A stretch of 64,000 bases of DNA from Roseomonas sp. HF4 (GTDB lineage Bacteria; Pseudomonadota; Alphaproteobacteria; Acetobacterales; Acetobacteraceae), in NCBI RefSeq assembly GCF_005222755.1, contig NZ_STGD01000009.1:62001-126000 (forward strand), written 5' to 3'. Under the pieces are notes generated by a model. The model did no database searches. It was not told the DNA's origin and saw nothing but the letters and a program-made list of their open reading frames with translations. This document shows positions 63,413 to 64,000 of the stretch, in pieces. Position 1 is the stretch's first letter; each line of letters begins with the position of its first letter. The position numbers were made by a program, and so were the translations under genes.

Positions 63413-64000
63413 TCAGCCGGCGAGGAAATCAAACGCCGCCAGCGCATGCACCCGCGCCACCGCCTCCAGCTCCGCCACATCGGCCCATTCGTCCGCGCCG
63501 CCCATGTTGTGCGGCGTCGGGCCGTAGACGACTGTCGGGCGCCCGGCCATGCGGAACAGCCGCGCATCCGAGCCGCCGACCCGCATGTTCACGGCGACGG
63601 TGCCGCCCAGCACCTCCTCGGCCGCCGCGTGGGTCAGGCGGACAATGTCGGCGGCGGGGTCGGTGTGGTTCGGCTCGAAGCGGCGCAGCACGCGCCAGGC
63701 GATGCCGGGCAGGGCGTCTAGTCCAGCGGCGAGCGCCGCCTCGGCCTGCGCGCAGGACAGCCCGACCGGCAGGCGGATGTCGCAGAAGGCGCGCGCCGAG
63801 GCCGGCACCAGGTTCGGCGCCGTGCCGCCCGAGACCTGCCCGATATTGACCGTGACGGCGCCGAGCACCCGCGCCTCCCCCGCCCCGGCGAGCGGCTCGC
63901 TGACCGGCTTCGCCGCCGCGATGGCCGCGGTGACTGCCGGCGGCGCGTCCACCGGCAGGTCGCGCAGCGCCGCCACGGCATCGAGCGCGGCCCGCAGCCG
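63413..64000 (-). CDS. M20-family peptidase/deacylase, C-terminal part (cut by window edge)
   Basis: The last 195 residues of an ArgE/DapE-type metallohydrolase; the start lies beyond 64000. It includes the dimerisation domain (VNIGQVSGGTAPNLVPASAR, CDIRLPVG) and the closing catalytic region with GGSDARLF and a late metal ligand (GPTPHNMGGADEW). Likely activities are acetylornithine or succinyl-diaminopimelate deacylation, or a related amidohydrolase. Confidence 0.88.
   Translation of the reverse strand, partial: RLRAALDAVAALRDLPVDAPPAVTAAIAAAKPVSEPLAGAGEARVLGAVTVNIGQVSGGTAPNLVPASARAFCDIRLPVGLSCAQAEAALAAGLDALPGIAWRVLRRFEPNHTDPAADIVRLTHAAAEEVLGGTVAVNMRVGGSDARLFRMAGRPTVVYGPTPHNMGGADEWADVAELEAVARVHALAAFDFLAG

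Overview
The window reads as chromosome of a high-GC alphaproteobacterium, most likely Acetobacteraceae (Roseomonas-like). This rests on the strong G/C third-position bias, the miaB-phoH-ybeY-corC-lnt and secA-ppiC-argJ-mutT gene orders, an XRE regulator of a type common in Rhodospirillales, frequent GTG/TTG starts and ATGA/GTGA overlaps, and many palindromic intergenic repeats. This assignment is inferred from family and gene-order knowledge; no database search was run. I see no phage, insertion sequence, CRISPR array or rRNA operon. One tRNA with a CAU anticodon lies near the right end.

Layout. 1-2574: a DUF6494 gene and an amidase (cut by the window edge), a PaiB-like FMN-binding protein, and an orphan Bug-type solute receptor. 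2703-10303: plsC, then the tRNA/RNA-maturation and envelope run miaB-phoH-ybeY-corC-lnt and an XRE regulator. 10553-21334: an exported protein, a beta-carbonic-anhydrase-like protein with a possible Tat leader, secA, a parvulin isomerase, argJ, a glycosyltransferase/methyltransferase pair, a GNAT-Nudix fusion and a CinA-type protein.

21423-42203 is the main accessory block, a group-2-type (ABC-transporter-dependent) capsule locus. A leftward operon encodes a lipoprotein, KpsM, KpsT, KpsE and an SLBB export protein. A rightward arm encodes KpsC, KpsS, a short-chain dehydrogenase, an LtaS-like phosphoglycerol transferase and a GNAT. A second leftward arm encodes a glycosyltransferase, a 2393-residue highly reducing type I polyketide synthase and an alpha-oxoamine synthase. 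PKS, oxoamine synthase and dehydrogenase together could build a sphingoid-like amino-alcohol lipid, perhaps the capsule anchor. The gene content resembles the rhizobial rkp K-antigen region, as I recall it.

42449-49684 holds a thioesterase, an isochorismatase-like/asparaginase-like pair, an HD phosphohydrolase, a gene-poor stretch with a coding-like fragment, an AraC regulator divergent from an MFS transporter, and a tiny flagellar-rod-like protein. 49668-64000 is mostly housekeeping: prmA, uvrD/pcrA, a pentapeptide lipoprotein, two tandem BASS-like permeases, metF, mlaA, mlaC, a hypothetical protein, a GNAT, ettA, a DUF2269/NAD(P)-binding pair, the tRNA and a partial M20 peptidase.

Three families of long, hairpin-rich palindromic repeats (here called A, B and C) occupy many of the intergenic gaps.
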